This document shows, piece after piece, positions 45,610-54,602 of a stretch of 64,000 bases of DNA. Made by a program: the position numbers and the translations under genes. Origin of the DNA: Pyrodictiaceae archaeon (GTDB taxonomy: Archaea; Thermoproteota; Thermoprotei_A; Sulfolobales; Pyrodictiaceae); contig JALVSY010000016.1 of the NCBI GenBank assembly GCA_027036135.1, positions 1-64,000 of the forward strand, read 5' to 3'. Under the pieces are notes generated by a model. It saw only the letters and a list, made by a program, of their open reading frames with translations. It was not told the origin of the DNA and made no database searches. The first letter of the stretch is position 1. Each line of letters begins with the position of its first letter.

Positions 45610-48600
45610 GTGACTCGATCCAAGAAGGGAGCTAGCAGGACTATAGCAAGCCTAAGGGCGCTAGGCTACGAGGTTGTATTCTGGGAGGAAGAGGGCGAAG
45701 AACCCGAGCAGGTCGATACAACGTTTTCCGAGGTAGTGCCGGAGCTGGTAGGTCACGAGAAGGCAAATTTCCGCCTCTACCGTCACCAGTTCGAGACGCT
45801 CCATGCCCTCGAGAAAGGATACAATGTGATACTGACAGCGCGCACCGGATCCGGGAAGACTGAGGCATGGGCCCTCGCCGCTCTTCGAAACAATTGGCGA
45901 GTACTCGCCATTTATCCAACCCTGGCGCTTGCAGCAGACCAGATTAAGAGGCTTGAGAGCTACTACGAGGGAACAGGTAAGGGGAAAGTTATCAGAGTTG
46001 ATAGACCAAGTCTCGGAAAAAAGCAAGGTGATAAGCTACTAAAGGAACTTGCTACTACGCGCCTCGTGGTAACTAACCCTGCCTTCTTGTTAGCAGAGCT
46101 AAAAAGAATGGCTCTTGCGCCCAACCGGGCCATCTTGGAGGATTTCCTGGCAAGCATAGACCTGGTAGTGGTGGACGAACTAGACTTCTATGGTCCTCGT
46201 AGCGCGCACCTCATACTAGCAATGCTAGATATAATTTCCAAGTATATAGCCGCAGGGCCTCCACGCGTAGTAATATTGTCCGCGACACTTGGCAACCCAG
46301 ATGAACTAGCGTCACTCTTGACAAAAATTACTGGCAGAGAGACAAGGATCATACAAGGTAAGCCGTTCAAGACACCTAATCGCACCATAATAGTGCTTGG
46401 TAAGGGTGTTGACGCGCTCCTCAATTACATAAAAGCATACTCAAGCATAATAGCATCGAGGGCTAAGTGGATACTCGATATAGCTTATGATGAGGAAGAG
46501 TTTCGCGAACACATCTACGAGATCTACGAAGCACTCGAGGCCATAGGTCTTAGGCCTCCAAGGCCGGGAATGGATCATGTCGAAGTACTTCGCGCTATCC
46601 TTGAGTCGGCGGAGGAGGGTATGGTCACACTAGTATTTACGCGGAGCATAAGGATGGCGGAGAAACTATACCGCTCGCTACTTGAGCGCCTCCCACCAGG
46701 TAAGAGGGAGAAGGTGAGAGTACATCATCACCTTGTCTCGAAGAGCCTTAGGGAGCGCATAGAGGACGAGGCACGTAGCGGAAAGATACAGATGATAATA
46801 ACTGTGAGGACTCTTGCCCAGGGAATAGACATAGGTAATGTAAACCGAGTAGTCCACGTTGGTCTACCAATAGATCTACGCGAGTATATGCAGAGAGAGG
46901 GTAGAAAGGGTAGGCGCAAAGACATAGGGGTCTCTGAGACAGTGATTATCCCATCTGGTCTCTGGGACAGAAAGCTCCTCGAGGCAGGTAGCTCTGCTCT
47001 AAGAGAGTGGGTAAGCCTTCACCTAGAGAAACTCTACATTAACCCGGAGAACACTTATGCAGCTATATTCAAAGCCCTATGGAAGCTGCTACGAGGAGTA
47101 CAGCTAGGAAGAGACGAGGTAGAAGCACTTGAGCGTTTCCGCCTCGTAGAGACATATTCTACCCTTGCTGGCGAGCGGCTAGGGCTCAGCGATAAAGGGA
47201 GAAGATTCTGGAACGACATAGGTTTTTACGAGCATGGCCCGCCCTATGGTTATCGCAAGGTACTGATTCGACACGGCGAGGAAAAGCTGCTTCGTGGCGA
47301 GGAGGTTTCTCACCGAGATGCTGTAGAGAAGTATCAGCCCGGCGTCTATGATGCTATGACAGAGGCTCTTGTTGTACGCATCGAGCCACGAGCGCTCCGA
47401 GTATATGAGGAGTACCCCGAGGAGGCTATTGAGGAGTATGAATGGCTTACCCGGGCCTACTATCGCTACGAGGATGTAAAGAAAGCATGGGGGGAACGAC
47501 CATCGTTCAGCGATGACTTGCGCTATGGAAGGATAGGAACCTATGTACTGCTAAACGTTCAGGCACCATTAAATGGCTTCGGAGAGCTAGTAGAGGAGCC
47601 CGTTGACGTTGAGTGGCTCGTTGAGAGTCGCCGTCCAAGGCTCTCGTCTTCTCGTGGCTCGGTAAGAGTATACCATGAAATGGCATCCATAGAGCTCAAT
47701 GCACCCGTTGCTGGAAGGTACCGCGACTATACATATGGCTATGTATTCGAGGCGCCGGGTGATATCTCTGCCGAGGATATAAGGCTCGGACTAGCAGTTC
47801 TCATAGTGTATTTGAGGCTCAGCAAGGAGTACGCTATACCCCTAGGCCTCTTATCTTATCGTGTTGTTAGCGCGGGTTCCATGAAGCTGATCCACCTATG
47901 GGAGAGGGAGGCAGCTGGCCTGCTAGCTAGGATAGATTGGCTAAGCGTTGCACGTGACGTTGAAGAGGCGAGGCTTCCCGGCATTAGCATCCCTCTTGTA
48001 GCGGCAATAGATCCTGTGTCAGCACTGAGGCTTATGAGGGGCGAAGTATCATTGCGGCAAGCGACACGGCTAGCAGCGAGGGTTGCACGCATTCTCGCGG
48101 GTAGCCTAAGAGCCAGGATCAAAGGCCTCGAGATAGAGTATCCCAGGCCGAGTCCAAGACATGGGCTAGCAGCGATATATGCACTATACGAGACCCTAAG
48201 CACCGAAAAGGGCAGCTACGTGGTAACAGCGCTCGCGAGCTACGATGGAGACAAGGTAGAGACAGCGAGTCTCTCAGCACCTTTATCCCTAGATGCCTCC
48301 TCAAAGATATCTCAGATCGTCTTAAGTCACCTAGACAAGCTCCTTAGTAGGAAGATGCGCATAGGCTACTATGGTAGCGAGCAGCGCAACTTACTGCTAA
48401 GACTACTATCGGCAAGCTATAGCGGGGTAATGGTGCTTCGCGGCGCCGAGGCAGAGGGACTACTAGTTGATGTAGCGCAGCTAGCAGGCGAGAAACTAGG
48501 CGATACACCAATCCTCACTTACCTAGAGCCAGGTATTAGGAAGGCGCTTGAGAAAGTAACACGGGCGAAAACCCGTAGAGACATAAACGTCCTCGAGGAA

Positions 48601-48696
48601 GCCTTCCGCGAAGCAGCATCACTAATGGCCAAGGCTATCTACAAGCTATTCCTCGCCCTAGAGAAAGGAGTCATAAGGACTAGCAGAGAAGAGTAA
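45610..48696 (+). CDS. Large SF2 helicase with a DELD box
   Basis: A 1028-residue ATPase with motif I TARTGSGKTEAW (Walker A about 77-84), motif II DELD (189-192) in place of DEAD/DEAH, motif III SATLGNP, and a second RecA domain with TVRTLAQGIDIGNVNRVVH and motif VI QREGRKGRR. A ~500-residue C-terminal region has no recognisable module, and the protein is neither Hel308 nor an Lhr type by these motifs. It is probably a DNA or RNA translocase. GTG start at 45610. It overlaps the convergent CitG-like gene by 17 bp. Confidence 0.85.
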   Translation: MTRSKKGASRTIASLRALGYEVVFWEEEGEEPEQVDTTFSEVVPELVGHEKANFRLYRHQFETLHALEKGYNVILTARTGSGKTEAWALAALRNNWRVLAIYPTLALAADQIKRLESYYEGTGKGKVIRVDRPSLGKKQGDKLLKELATTRLVVTNPAFLLAELKRMALAPNRAILEDFLASIDLVVVDELDFYGPRSAHLILAMLDIISKYIAAGPPRVVILSATLGNPDELASLLTKITGRETRIIQGKPFKTPNRTIIVLGKGVDALLNYIKAYSSIIASRAKWILDIAYDEEEFREHIYEIYEALEAIGLRPPRPGMDHVEVLRAILESAEEGMVTLVFTRSIRMAEKLYRSLLERLPPGKREKVRVHHHLVSKSLRERIEDEARSGKIQMIITVRTLAQGIDIGNVNRVVHVGLPIDLREYMQREGRKGRRKDIGVSETVIIPSGLWDRKLLEAGSSALREWVSLHLEKLYINPENTYAAIFKALWKLLRGVQLGRDEVEALERFRLVETYSTLAGERLGLSDKGRRFWNDIGFYEHGPPYGYRKVLIRHGEEKLLRGEEVSHRDAVEKYQPGVYDAMTEALVVRIEPRALRVYEEYPEEAIEEYEWLTRAYYRYEDVKKAWGERPSFSDDLRYGRIGTYVLLNVQAPLNGFGELVEEPVDVEWLVESRRPRLSSSRGSVRVYHEMASIELNAPVAGRYRDYTYGYVFEAPGDISAEDIRLGLAVLIVYLRLSKEYAIPLGLLSYRVVSAGSMKLIHLWEREAAGLLARIDWLSVARDVEEARLPGISIPLVAAIDPVSALRLMRGEVSLRQATRLAARVARILAGSLRARIKGLEIEYPRPSPRHGLAAIYALYETLSTEKGSYVVTALASYDGDKVETASLSAPLSLDASSKISQIVLSHLDKLLSRKMRIGYYGSEQRNLLLRLLSASYSGVMVLRGAEAEGLLVDVAQLAGEKLGDTPILTYLEPGIRKALEKVTRAKTRRDINVLEEAFREAASLMAKAIYKLFLALEKGVIRTSREE

Positions 48697-49522
48697 CCGA
48701 GTCACCTATAACCAAGGACTCGAATAAGCGACGTGCCAGCGCGTTAACAACTATATCAGCTATAGCACCGGGGCCTGCCTCGCCTAGTTCCTCGTAGAGC
48801 CTCCTAACAGCTCCCTCATCTCCCTGGTAGGCTTGTAGCCATAACTCCCTGTAACTTCTTCCCTTTTTCCTCTTCAGCAAGAAGTCGTCCAGCATCCATG
48901 CAAGCAGATACGTTGTCTTCTCAACTCCCGCAGCTAAGCACTGTGTCTCCCTTAGTACAGGTAAGGCTACGCCGAGGCTGAACTCCATCAGCCTAGCAGC
49001 ATCGCGTAGAACAACGTCGTATAGAGACGCGGCCTCTGCGAGGCTGTCGAGCCCTATGCTGATAGAGACTTGTTTCTGTGATGCATCTGGTAACCCAGCC
49101 CAGGATAACCGACCAAGATAGCTAGGCCTAAGCATGTACAACGCGTCATAGAAGTACTTAGCTCCCCTAGGCCCACACAGTCCTAGCAGAGTTCTCGTAG
49201 CGCCCATAACGTGCTCTAAGCCTGGCTCTCTCAGCTTCTCGTAGGAGTACCCAAGACCAGCAGCCTGCAAGGACAGCAGAAGCAGGGAGCCTAGTCCAGG
49301 GTTCCCCCATCTACGCATGGAGCGTACTGCGCGAAACCAGCATCCGCACCAATCACTGCGGTTCTCGTGAGCAGCCCTTGCGCCGTCTCTGCAGCTGCAG
49401 AGACAAGCCTCGTAAGCCAGCGGCGCTAGCGCGGCAAAACCTAAGGGGTCTAGGTCCTTACGGGGCTTCTCGAAGCTAGATAACCCGGGCCTAGGAACAG
49501 CTGCATCCACTATCACGGCCAT
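48680..49522 (-). CDS. CitG/MdcB-like triphosphoribosyl-dephospho-CoA synthase homologue
   Basis: A 280-residue member of the CitG family: VDAAVPRPGLSSFEKPRKDLD is the family's ligand loop, GNPGLGSLLLLSLQAAG matches the N-G-x-T/P-L-G helix, and GPGAIADIVVNALARRL is the C-terminal signature. CitG makes the prosthetic-group precursor of citrate lyase, but archaeal members have no known substrate and no citrate-lyase genes are here. Several cysteines cluster at about 41-60. Confidence 0.8.
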   Translation of the reverse strand: MAVIVDAAVPRPGLSSFEKPRKDLDPLGFAALAPLAYEACLCSCRDGARAAHENRSDWCGCWFRAVRSMRRWGNPGLGSLLLLSLQAAGLGYSYEKLREPGLEHVMGATRTLLGLCGPRGAKYFYDALYMLRPSYLGRLSWAGLPDASQKQVSISIGLDSLAEAASLYDVVLRDAARLMEFSLGVALPVLRETQCLAAGVEKTTYLLAWMLDDFLLKRKKGRSYRELWLQAYQGDEGAVRRLYEELGEAGPGAIADIVVNALARRLFESLVIGDSVTLLC

Positions 49523-49563
49523 GCTGCAGGCGTGTGCAAAAGCCTTACAAGTATTGAGTTGTC

Positions 49564-51246
49564 TTACTTTCTCTCCCAGACGAGTTCACCACCAACTATT
49601 GTTGCATTAACTTGTATCCTGGGCAAATGCTCTGCATCAACACCCAGGGGATCGTCTGAGAGGAACACTATGTCGCCGTAACAGCCTGGCTCAAGGCACC
49701 CAGCCCTGGGCTCACCGAGCACTTGGGCCGAGCCAATAGTATAGAGATGCAACGCTGTCTCAACATCAAGTGCCTCGTCACTACTATAAGCTAGTAGTGC
49801 TCCCCGCGTAACAGCTGCGTATACGCCTTCGAGCGGGTTAATGGGCTCCACGGGAGCATCGCTAGAAAAACCAAGCAGTACTCCCTTTGAGAGCATGGTG
49901 CGGAAGGGGTAAAGCCACCTAGCTCTCTCAGCTCCAAGCCTATCGGCAGCCCACCAGTCGCTAACCAGGAACCTGGGCTGAGCAGCAACCCTCACACCAA
50001 GTACAGCCAGCTTCTCAATAATGTCCCTCGGTGCAAGACTAGCGTGCTCTATACGACACCTGCAACCAGCCATCTCGTAGCCGCGGAGAGCCTCGAGAAT
50101 CGCCGCATCACCTATAGCATGGGCGGCAACGTCTAATCGCCACTCTCTAGCCTTCCTAGCTAGGGAATAGACCTCCTCTGCTCTTAACAGCTGTCTCCCA
50201 AAGTTATGCTCGTCATCGCTATAGGGTTGGCGAAGCCATGCAGTCCTGGCCCCGAGGCTACCATCCATGTATATCTTTACGCCTGTTATGCGGAAACGTG
50301 CGCCGCCAAACGAGGGAACGAAGCCAGCCTCGTAGAGTTTCTCGAAAAGACCTCTAGACAAATAAACACGCAGCCTCGGAGCCATTAACCCACTATGCCA
50401 GGCCATTAGCAGGCCCCTCAGCGCATGCTCCTCAACATCCATAGCGCCAGCCATCGTCACCCCATTTCGAATAATCTCGTTCATACCCTCAACAACTAGC
50501 CTAAGCGCATCAAGACTACGAACAGCCTCATGATAAGCCCGCTCAGCAAGCTCCTCATATACTATCCCAGTAGGCTCATCATTGCACCCCCTATCAACTA
50601 GGGGGGAATCAATTCCAAGATACCCAAGAATCTCCATAGCACGTGTATTCAGGACAGCCGCGTGGCCACATACACGCATAAGCACGATAGGCTTGTCGGG
50701 GACAACCTCATCAAGGTCGAACCTAGTAGGCCATGTACCAAGCTTGTCCTGGTCCCAGCCACGCCCAATAACCCAGCCATTAAACCTCCTAGCGCCCTGG
50801 GCAACACGTCTCAGCATCTCTTCAAGACTCTCAACATCGTTTAGCTTAATAGAGTACTTGTAAACACCTATGCCTTGTACGTGAAGATGTGCATCAACAA
50901 ACCCAGGAACACCGATACTATCGAACTCCATTACACGTGGTCTACCGCAGCCGATGGATTGTGCAAGACTCCTACCTATTCTTGCAGCCTCGGTAGCGTC
51001 GCCGGCATAGATGACATAGTCGCCGAGCACAGTGATGGCCTCAGCAAACCTGGTTGGGCGAAATGATGTATAGATTCTCGGTGCTTTAATAACAACAGGG
51101 CACTCGGCAACCAAGCATATAGCCCCACTAATAGATACTATGACAACCCCATATTTTATAACTAAAACGTGGCACTCTGTAAATTGTAAAGCTCCTGGGT
51201 TAGAGCCTAGGCGCCGATATAAGGGGGTAAGTACTGCGCTAATCAT
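49564..51246 (-). CDS. YtcJ-type amidohydrolase
   Basis: A metal-dependent amidohydrolase of the family-3 (YtcJ/NfdA) type, about 540-560 residues. The first metal site is PGFVDAHLHV, followed by WVIGRGWDQDKLG (a family signature), VCGHAAVLNTRAM, KIYMDGSLGARTAWL, HAIGDAAI and FSSDAPVEPINPLEGVYAAV. The substrate is unknown; N-substituted amides are cleaved by relatives. The ATG at 51246 may be upstream of the true start. Confidence 0.9.
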   Translation of the reverse strand: MISAVLTPLYRRLGSNPGALQFTECHVLVIKYGVVIVSISGAICLVAECPVVIKAPRIYTSFRPTRFAEAITVLGDYVIYAGDATEAARIGRSLAQSIGCGRPRVMEFDSIGVPGFVDAHLHVQGIGVYKYSIKLNDVESLEEMLRRVAQGARRFNGWVIGRGWDQDKLGTWPTRFDLDEVVPDKPIVLMRVCGHAAVLNTRAMEILGYLGIDSPLVDRGCNDEPTGIVYEELAERAYHEAVRSLDALRLVVEGMNEIIRNGVTMAGAMDVEEHALRGLLMAWHSGLMAPRLRVYLSRGLFEKLYEAGFVPSFGGARFRITGVKIYMDGSLGARTAWLRQPYSDDEHNFGRQLLRAEEVYSLARKAREWRLDVAAHAIGDAAILEALRGYEMAGCRCRIEHASLAPRDIIEKLAVLGVRVAAQPRFLVSDWWAADRLGAERARWLYPFRTMLSKGVLLGFSSDAPVEPINPLEGVYAAVTRGALLAYSSDEALDVETALHLYTIGSAQVLGEPRAGCLEPGCYGDIVFLSDDPLGVDAEHLPRIQVNATIVGGELVWERK

Positions 51247-51294
51247 TACTCGGTAACTTGAGGACTCAGTACCAATAAATCAAAGTCGCGGTGC

Positions 51295-52347
51295 TTGCCA
51301 TTGCCGCTCTGTATAAGATGTGGTAGAGAAGTACACTACTTGGTTGACGGGCGTTTATGCCCAGAGTGCTATCTAGAACTTTATGGTTTTGGTAAGGCGC
51401 CAAGTGAGATAACAGTAACAATATGTCCTCGTTGCGGGAGCTATAGGTTCCAAGGGAACTGGTACCCCTCTCCCGGCGGGATTGAGGATGTTGTAGCTCT
51501 CGTGTTCCAAGCTGCATTTAAGCCAACAGAGCATACAGAGTACTATCGAGTAAGCAGGGTAGAGATAGACTATGAGAACAATAAGGCGATAGTCACTGTT
51601 ACTGGGAAGCTGAGGGGCGATACAAAGGAGAGATCAGCGACGTATGTCACGCGGCTCATAATAAAGAAGCAATTATGCCCAACCTGTCTAAGAAAAGCCT
51701 CTGGGGCGCCATCAGCTATAATACAAGTTAGGAGCTATTACGGGAAACTAGGCGAAGAAGAACGACTAGCTGTTGAAGATCTGCTAGGAAGCCTTGATAC
51801 AGGTCTACAAGACGCGATAATATCAACTAGCGAGCTCCGCGAAGGCATTGACATAAACCTACTAGACCATAACGCGGCTCGAGTCATAGCAAATAGATTT
51901 AGAAGCCGACTAGGCGCCCTTATCAAGGAGAGCCATAAGCTAATAACGCAGCGCCGAGACGGGAGAAAAGTAACGAGACTCACACTCTCAGTCCGGCTTC
52001 CCTTCTTCGCACCTGGGTCACTAGTTGACTATAAGGGCTCACTTGCAAGAATAGAAGACATAGACAAAGGATACGTGCTACTAAGACCGCTAGGAACTAA
52101 GAAACTGCGCAGACTCAGAGTAGAAGAAGCATGGCGCGTTCTCAGCGAGCCAAAAGAGCTAGAGAAAACCAATGTGGTAGTAACAGCGCTTGAGCCTGGA
52201 TGGGTACATGTACAAGAACTCAGCGGCGCCTATAACTATCTAGAGCTACCACGCTCAGATATCATACTGGAGGGTGATGTTAGGCCGGGAAAAGATGCGC
52301 TCCTCATAAAATTCCGGGACAAGTACTATATAATCCCACGTGACTAA
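51295..52347 (+). CDS. nmd3: NMD3-like ribosome export/assembly protein
   Basis: A 350-residue archaeal NMD3. The N-terminal zinc-binding region has LCIRCGREVHYLVDG, LCPECYLELY and ICPRCGSYRFQG, and a further CPTC follows. In eukaryotes NMD3 takes the 60S subunit out of the nucleus; in archaea it is expected to bind late large-subunit particles. TTG start at 51295. It lies 48 bp from the divergent amidohydrolase. Confidence 0.92.
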   Translation: MPLPLCIRCGREVHYLVDGRLCPECYLELYGFGKAPSEITVTICPRCGSYRFQGNWYPSPGGIEDVVALVFQAAFKPTEHTEYYRVSRVEIDYENNKAIVTVTGKLRGDTKERSATYVTRLIIKKQLCPTCLRKASGAPSAIIQVRSYYGKLGEEERLAVEDLLGSLDTGLQDAIISTSELREGIDINLLDHNAARVIANRFRSRLGALIKESHKLITQRRDGRKVTRLTLSVRLPFFAPGSLVDYKGSLARIEDIDKGYVLLRPLGTKKLRRLRVEEAWRVLSEPKELEKTNVVVTALEPGWVHVQELSGAYNYLELPRSDIILEGDVRPGKDALLIKFRDKYYIIPRD

Positions 52348-52392
52348 ATAAAACCCTCAGCTAGAGGGACATAATTCACGCTAACCCACGAG

Positions 52393-52734
52393 CTACATAA
52401 CGCCGTGAACTTCTCGTATCCTCTGCCTCTCCTCCTCAAGCTTCTGGAGCACTCTCTGAACCTTCTCCTGAGGCAGCTCCTCCTCCCTATCCCTCCTATC
52501 ATCAATAGTCACCAACGTAACTATCCTCGTCACACCCATGCTATAGAGCTCGTCGTGAATCTTCCGAACAATGACCCCGATCTCGCTTAGGTCACGTACC
52601 TGGACAACAGTATTATCAGGGGTAACAATGGGCTTATACCCATTCTCCTCGAGCAGGGCAACGACCCGCGCAATATACCTGGAAAGGCTTGTACCAACAC
52701 CAACTGGTATAACCTTTATAGAAACCGTTGGCAA
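52393..52734 (-). CDS. UPF0045/MTH1187-like thiamine-binding-type protein
   Basis: A 113-residue ferredoxin-like-fold protein of the MTH1187/YkoF type: VSIKVIPVGVGTSLSRYIA, NGYKPIVTPDNTVVQV and LYSMGVTRIVTLVTIDDRRD. Relatives bind thiamine or its pyrimidine, but a ligand for this one is not known. The last 30 residues are a charged helix. Confidence 0.88.
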   Translation of the reverse strand: MPTVSIKVIPVGVGTSLSRYIARVVALLEENGYKPIVTPDNTVVQVRDLSEIGVIVRKIHDELYSMGVTRIVTLVTIDDRRDREEELPQEKVQRVLQKLEEERQRIREVHGVM

Positions 52735-52845
52735 CCAGGAACCCCGAATACTATAATTAGGATAACAACCCCGGCTAAAAAGAAGACCCTGGACAATGCT
52801 TAAGAAGTATTCTTATAGACAGGTGGCACCATCACCTCCGTAAAC

Positions 52846-53021
52846 ATAAATATAGATAATCTAGCCGATACTGGATAAATGTAGTGGTGTCCCATGCTGA
52901 CTACAGCCGAGGCCGAGCCCCTCCGAGGAGAGGGGATATGCGGTACAACACCTAGGCTGAGCTTCTCTCCCTCCTTCTGTAGAAGGGCCTGAGAGCAGGA
53001 GAGCTGGGCAGCAAATCCAGC
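52846..53021 (+). promoter_or_regulatory. Promoter and GC-rich leader of the winged-helix gene
   Basis: A TATA-like ATAAATATAG (52846-52855) predicts transcription from about 52878, leaving a ~140-base leader that is GC-rich. It holds a 6-bp hairpin CCCCTC/GAGGGG (near 52918-52935) and a second nested one, CTCTCC/GGAGAG around an inner CCTTC-TGTA-GAAGG (about 52965-53005). Such structure before a regulator gene could be regulatory or a separate small RNA. No C/D boxes found. Confidence 0.3.
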
Positions 53022-53579
53022 GTGCTCGGAGACGTAAAGGTTCTTGCCGCAGAGGTGGCGGATAACAAGCGCCTACTAGCAATGATGCTCTACCTCTCCA
53101 CGGGCGCGAAGGCGGTCAAGGATGTCGTGAGCCTAAGGGTCTACGAGGCTGGGAAGGTAAGGGTCAAGAAAAGGGTCAAGGAGCGGGTCGAGAAGCCCTG
53201 GGGCACCACCTACGACGATGTAGAGAAAGAGGTTCTAGAGGAACAGTGGAGCTACTACCCGTTGCCCCAGTCCACGGCTTATCGCATACTGAAGAGGCTT
53301 AGGGAGCTAGGCCTGGTAGAGGCCTATAGGGGGCTCGATTACCGTAAGCGCTACTATAAGCTCACAGAGCTCGGTAGAAACGTGGCGGAGAAACTTAAGG
53401 AGCTCCTCATAGAGAAGCTGAAGACAGTCGCTCGCATAGAGAACGGCAAGTACCTAGTAACAGAGAATAAAATAGAGGAGACAATAAGGCTCGAGGCCAG
53501 CCTCGTAGCCGAGGCCCTAGGCTTGAGGAAGGGTGAGACCTATGGCAAGACATACTACGTGGTACCGAAGAAGGTTTAA
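53022..53579 (+). CDS. Winged-helix transcription regulator
   Basis: A 185-residue protein. The middle (about 85-130) is a winged helix: PLPQSTAYRILKRLRELGLV is the recognition part and YRKRYYKLTELGRNVAEKL the wing, resembling PadR/MarR-like plasmid and virus regulators. The N-terminal ~70 residues and C-terminal ~50 are unassigned; the C-terminus repeats a KTYYVVPKK strand. First canonical start is GTG 53022, but the ribosome-binding site is weak. It opens the accessory islet. Confidence 0.75.
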   Translation: MLGDVKVLAAEVADNKRLLAMMLYLSTGAKAVKDVVSLRVYEAGKVRVKKRVKERVEKPWGTTYDDVEKEVLEEQWSYYPLPQSTAYRILKRLRELGLVEAYRGLDYRKRYYKLTELGRNVAEKLKELLIEKLKTVARIENGKYLVTENKIEETIRLEASLVAEALGLRKGETYGKTYYVVPKKV

Positions 53580-53601
53580 CAATAAGCCGCGTTTGCCCCC
53601 A

Positions 53602-53820
53602 GTGACTCGCTGCGAGCTCTGCGGTAGGAGCTTGTTGTGCAGGGAGCGCTACCACGTAAAACTAGTGCTCAAGAGAGGCCCGCTCAAGGGCACCGTGTTC
53701 AAAACTCTCCATGTCTGCAAAGAATGCTTAGCAAGGATTAGGGCGGATAAAGAGATAGCGAAAAAGTTCAAGCTGAGGTACTACAAGATGAAGATGCTAT
53801 GTCCCCGTGGCCTCGCCTAG
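53602..53820 (+). CDS. Small zinc-finger protein
   Basis: A 72-residue basic protein with two CxxC pairs, CELCGRSLLC at its start and CKEC at about 43-46, consistent with a treble-clef or zinc-ribbon finger of the kind found on crenarchaeal plasmids and viruses. GTG 53602 (or TTG 53593) is preferred over the long frame from 53533, which overlaps the previous gene. Its 3' end overlaps a convergent gene by 24 bp. Confidence 0.6.
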   Translation: MTRCELCGRSLLCRERYHVKLVLKRGPLKGTVFKTLHVCKECLARIRADKEIAKKFKLRYYKMKMLCPRGLA

Positions 53821-54123
53821 GTGTTGCTCGGCCTGCTTCTCCACAACTTTCCTAAGGGTGTCGTATGCCGCCTTGTACCATCCATCTATCTCCCATGATG
53901 TGAACCTATACTCGGCCTCTACCTCGCTTAGCCAGTCAGCTATTATGTCGACCAGCTTGTCGTCCACGAGCCCCGCCTTCTTAGCCTCGTAGAGTAGCTG
54001 CAACACCTTGCTCAAAGCCTCGTATGCCGCCTTCGCCTCGACATAGGCCAATACCCTGGGAACAAAATCTGGGTCCACGCTCCTACCAGCCACGAGATCA
54101 AATACATGAACCCACTCCACCAC
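53797..54123 (-). CDS. Hypothetical helical protein of the islet
   Basis: A 108-residue all-helical, acidic protein that I do not recognise. It contains LVDIIADWLSEVEAEY, similar to the ILADWLLGEIDKKEAL stretch of the islet's 64-residue protein at 54603, perhaps a shared motif. GTG or GTG-GTG start at 54123 with AGGGGTGG upstream. It is divergent from the AbrB gene across the operator region at 54150-54185. Confidence 0.55.
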   Translation of the reverse strand: MVEWVHVFDLVAGRSVDPDFVPRVLAYVEAKAAYEALSKVLQLLYEAKKAGLVDDKLVDIIADWLSEVEAEYRFTSWEIDGWYKAAYDTLRKVVEKQAEQHLGEATGT

Positions 54124-54149
54124 AAACCACCCCTCTGGCTGGTTCTCCG

Positions 54150-54185
54150 ATTCTGTTCAGAATCTGAGCAGACTCAGATATAAAG
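54150..54185. promoter_or_regulatory. Two abutting palindromes and a TATA box between divergent genes
   Basis: ATTCTG-TT-CAGAAT (54150-54163) and TCTGAG-CAGA-CTCAGA (54163-54178) are perfect inverted repeats that share one base, followed at once by ATATAAAG (54178-54185). The rightward gene (AbrB-like) would start transcription near 54205-54210, with the palindromes just upstream of its TATA box, and the box read leftward could serve the hypothetical gene. This is the layout of an operator for a dimeric repressor. Confidence 0.6.
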
Positions 54186-54238
54186 CTTTCTTCCCTTACT
54201 CTACTCTGAAGCTGGGTAGAATAACCTTGGCGGGTGTT

Positions 54239-54400
54239 GTGAGGCTAAGAGCTAAGCAGACTAAACCAGGATATCATAGCTACGAGATTACCCTGCCAAA
54301 AGACCTTGTAGAGCTCCTAGGCTGGCAGCAAGGAGACAAACTAGTAGTCGAGCTCCACGAGAAGAGTGGCAAGAAGGGATTATTCATCTACAAGCCCTAG
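54239..54400 (+). CDS. AbrB/SpoVT-like DNA-binding protein
   Basis: A 53-residue protein: GYHSYEITLPKDLVELLGW then QQGDKLVVELHEK, the swapped-hairpin AbrB pattern (strand, LP, helix, W-x-x-G-D-x-L). GTG start at 54239, or an in-frame TTG at 54227. Too short for most callers. It lies directly downstream of the paired palindromes, so it may autoregulate. A second AbrB-like gene lies at 37144, but their N-termini differ. Confidence 0.7.
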   Translation: MRLRAKQTKPGYHSYEITLPKDLVELLGWQQGDKLVVELHEKSGKKGLFIYKP

Positions 54401-54407
54401 GAAGGGC

Positions 54408-54484
54408 GGCCCGCGGGGATGATGAGCGCGGCAGGATCGGATCCGTGAAGAGCGGACTTAACGCTGACCCTGAGCCCGCGGGCC
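54408..54484 (+). ncRNA. C/D-box small RNA with an unusually long terminal stem
   Basis: The element is bounded by a perfect 10-bp inverted repeat GGCCCGCGGG/CCCGCGGGCC (54408-54417 and 54475-54484). Box C ATGATGA is at 54419-54425, box D' CGGA at 54438-54441, box C' GTGAAGA at 54445-54451, and box D CTGA at 54464-54467, with a second CTGA at 54470-54473 beside the stem. Guide regions of 12 bases (54426-54437 and 54452-54463) have the standard archaeal length, and the region is much richer in G+C than its flanks. It likely directs 2'-O-methylation; targets not searched. Confidence 0.8.
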
Positions 54485-54602
54485 ATTTAGTATGGGTAAT
54501 GGCACAGTCGCGGATAAGCTTACCGCTGCGTAGGGACCAGCGAGCCAAGAGATAAACTAGTAGCTGAGAACGTGGATTATCTCCTATACGCGGAGTTGGG
54601 CC

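Noticed and set aside
52380-53020. Duplicate of the tRNA-Ala 3' end as an attachment site
   Set aside because: No copy of GATTTGAACCCGGG or of the CCGGTCCACCA end was found on either strand here, so the islet has no proven attachment repeat.
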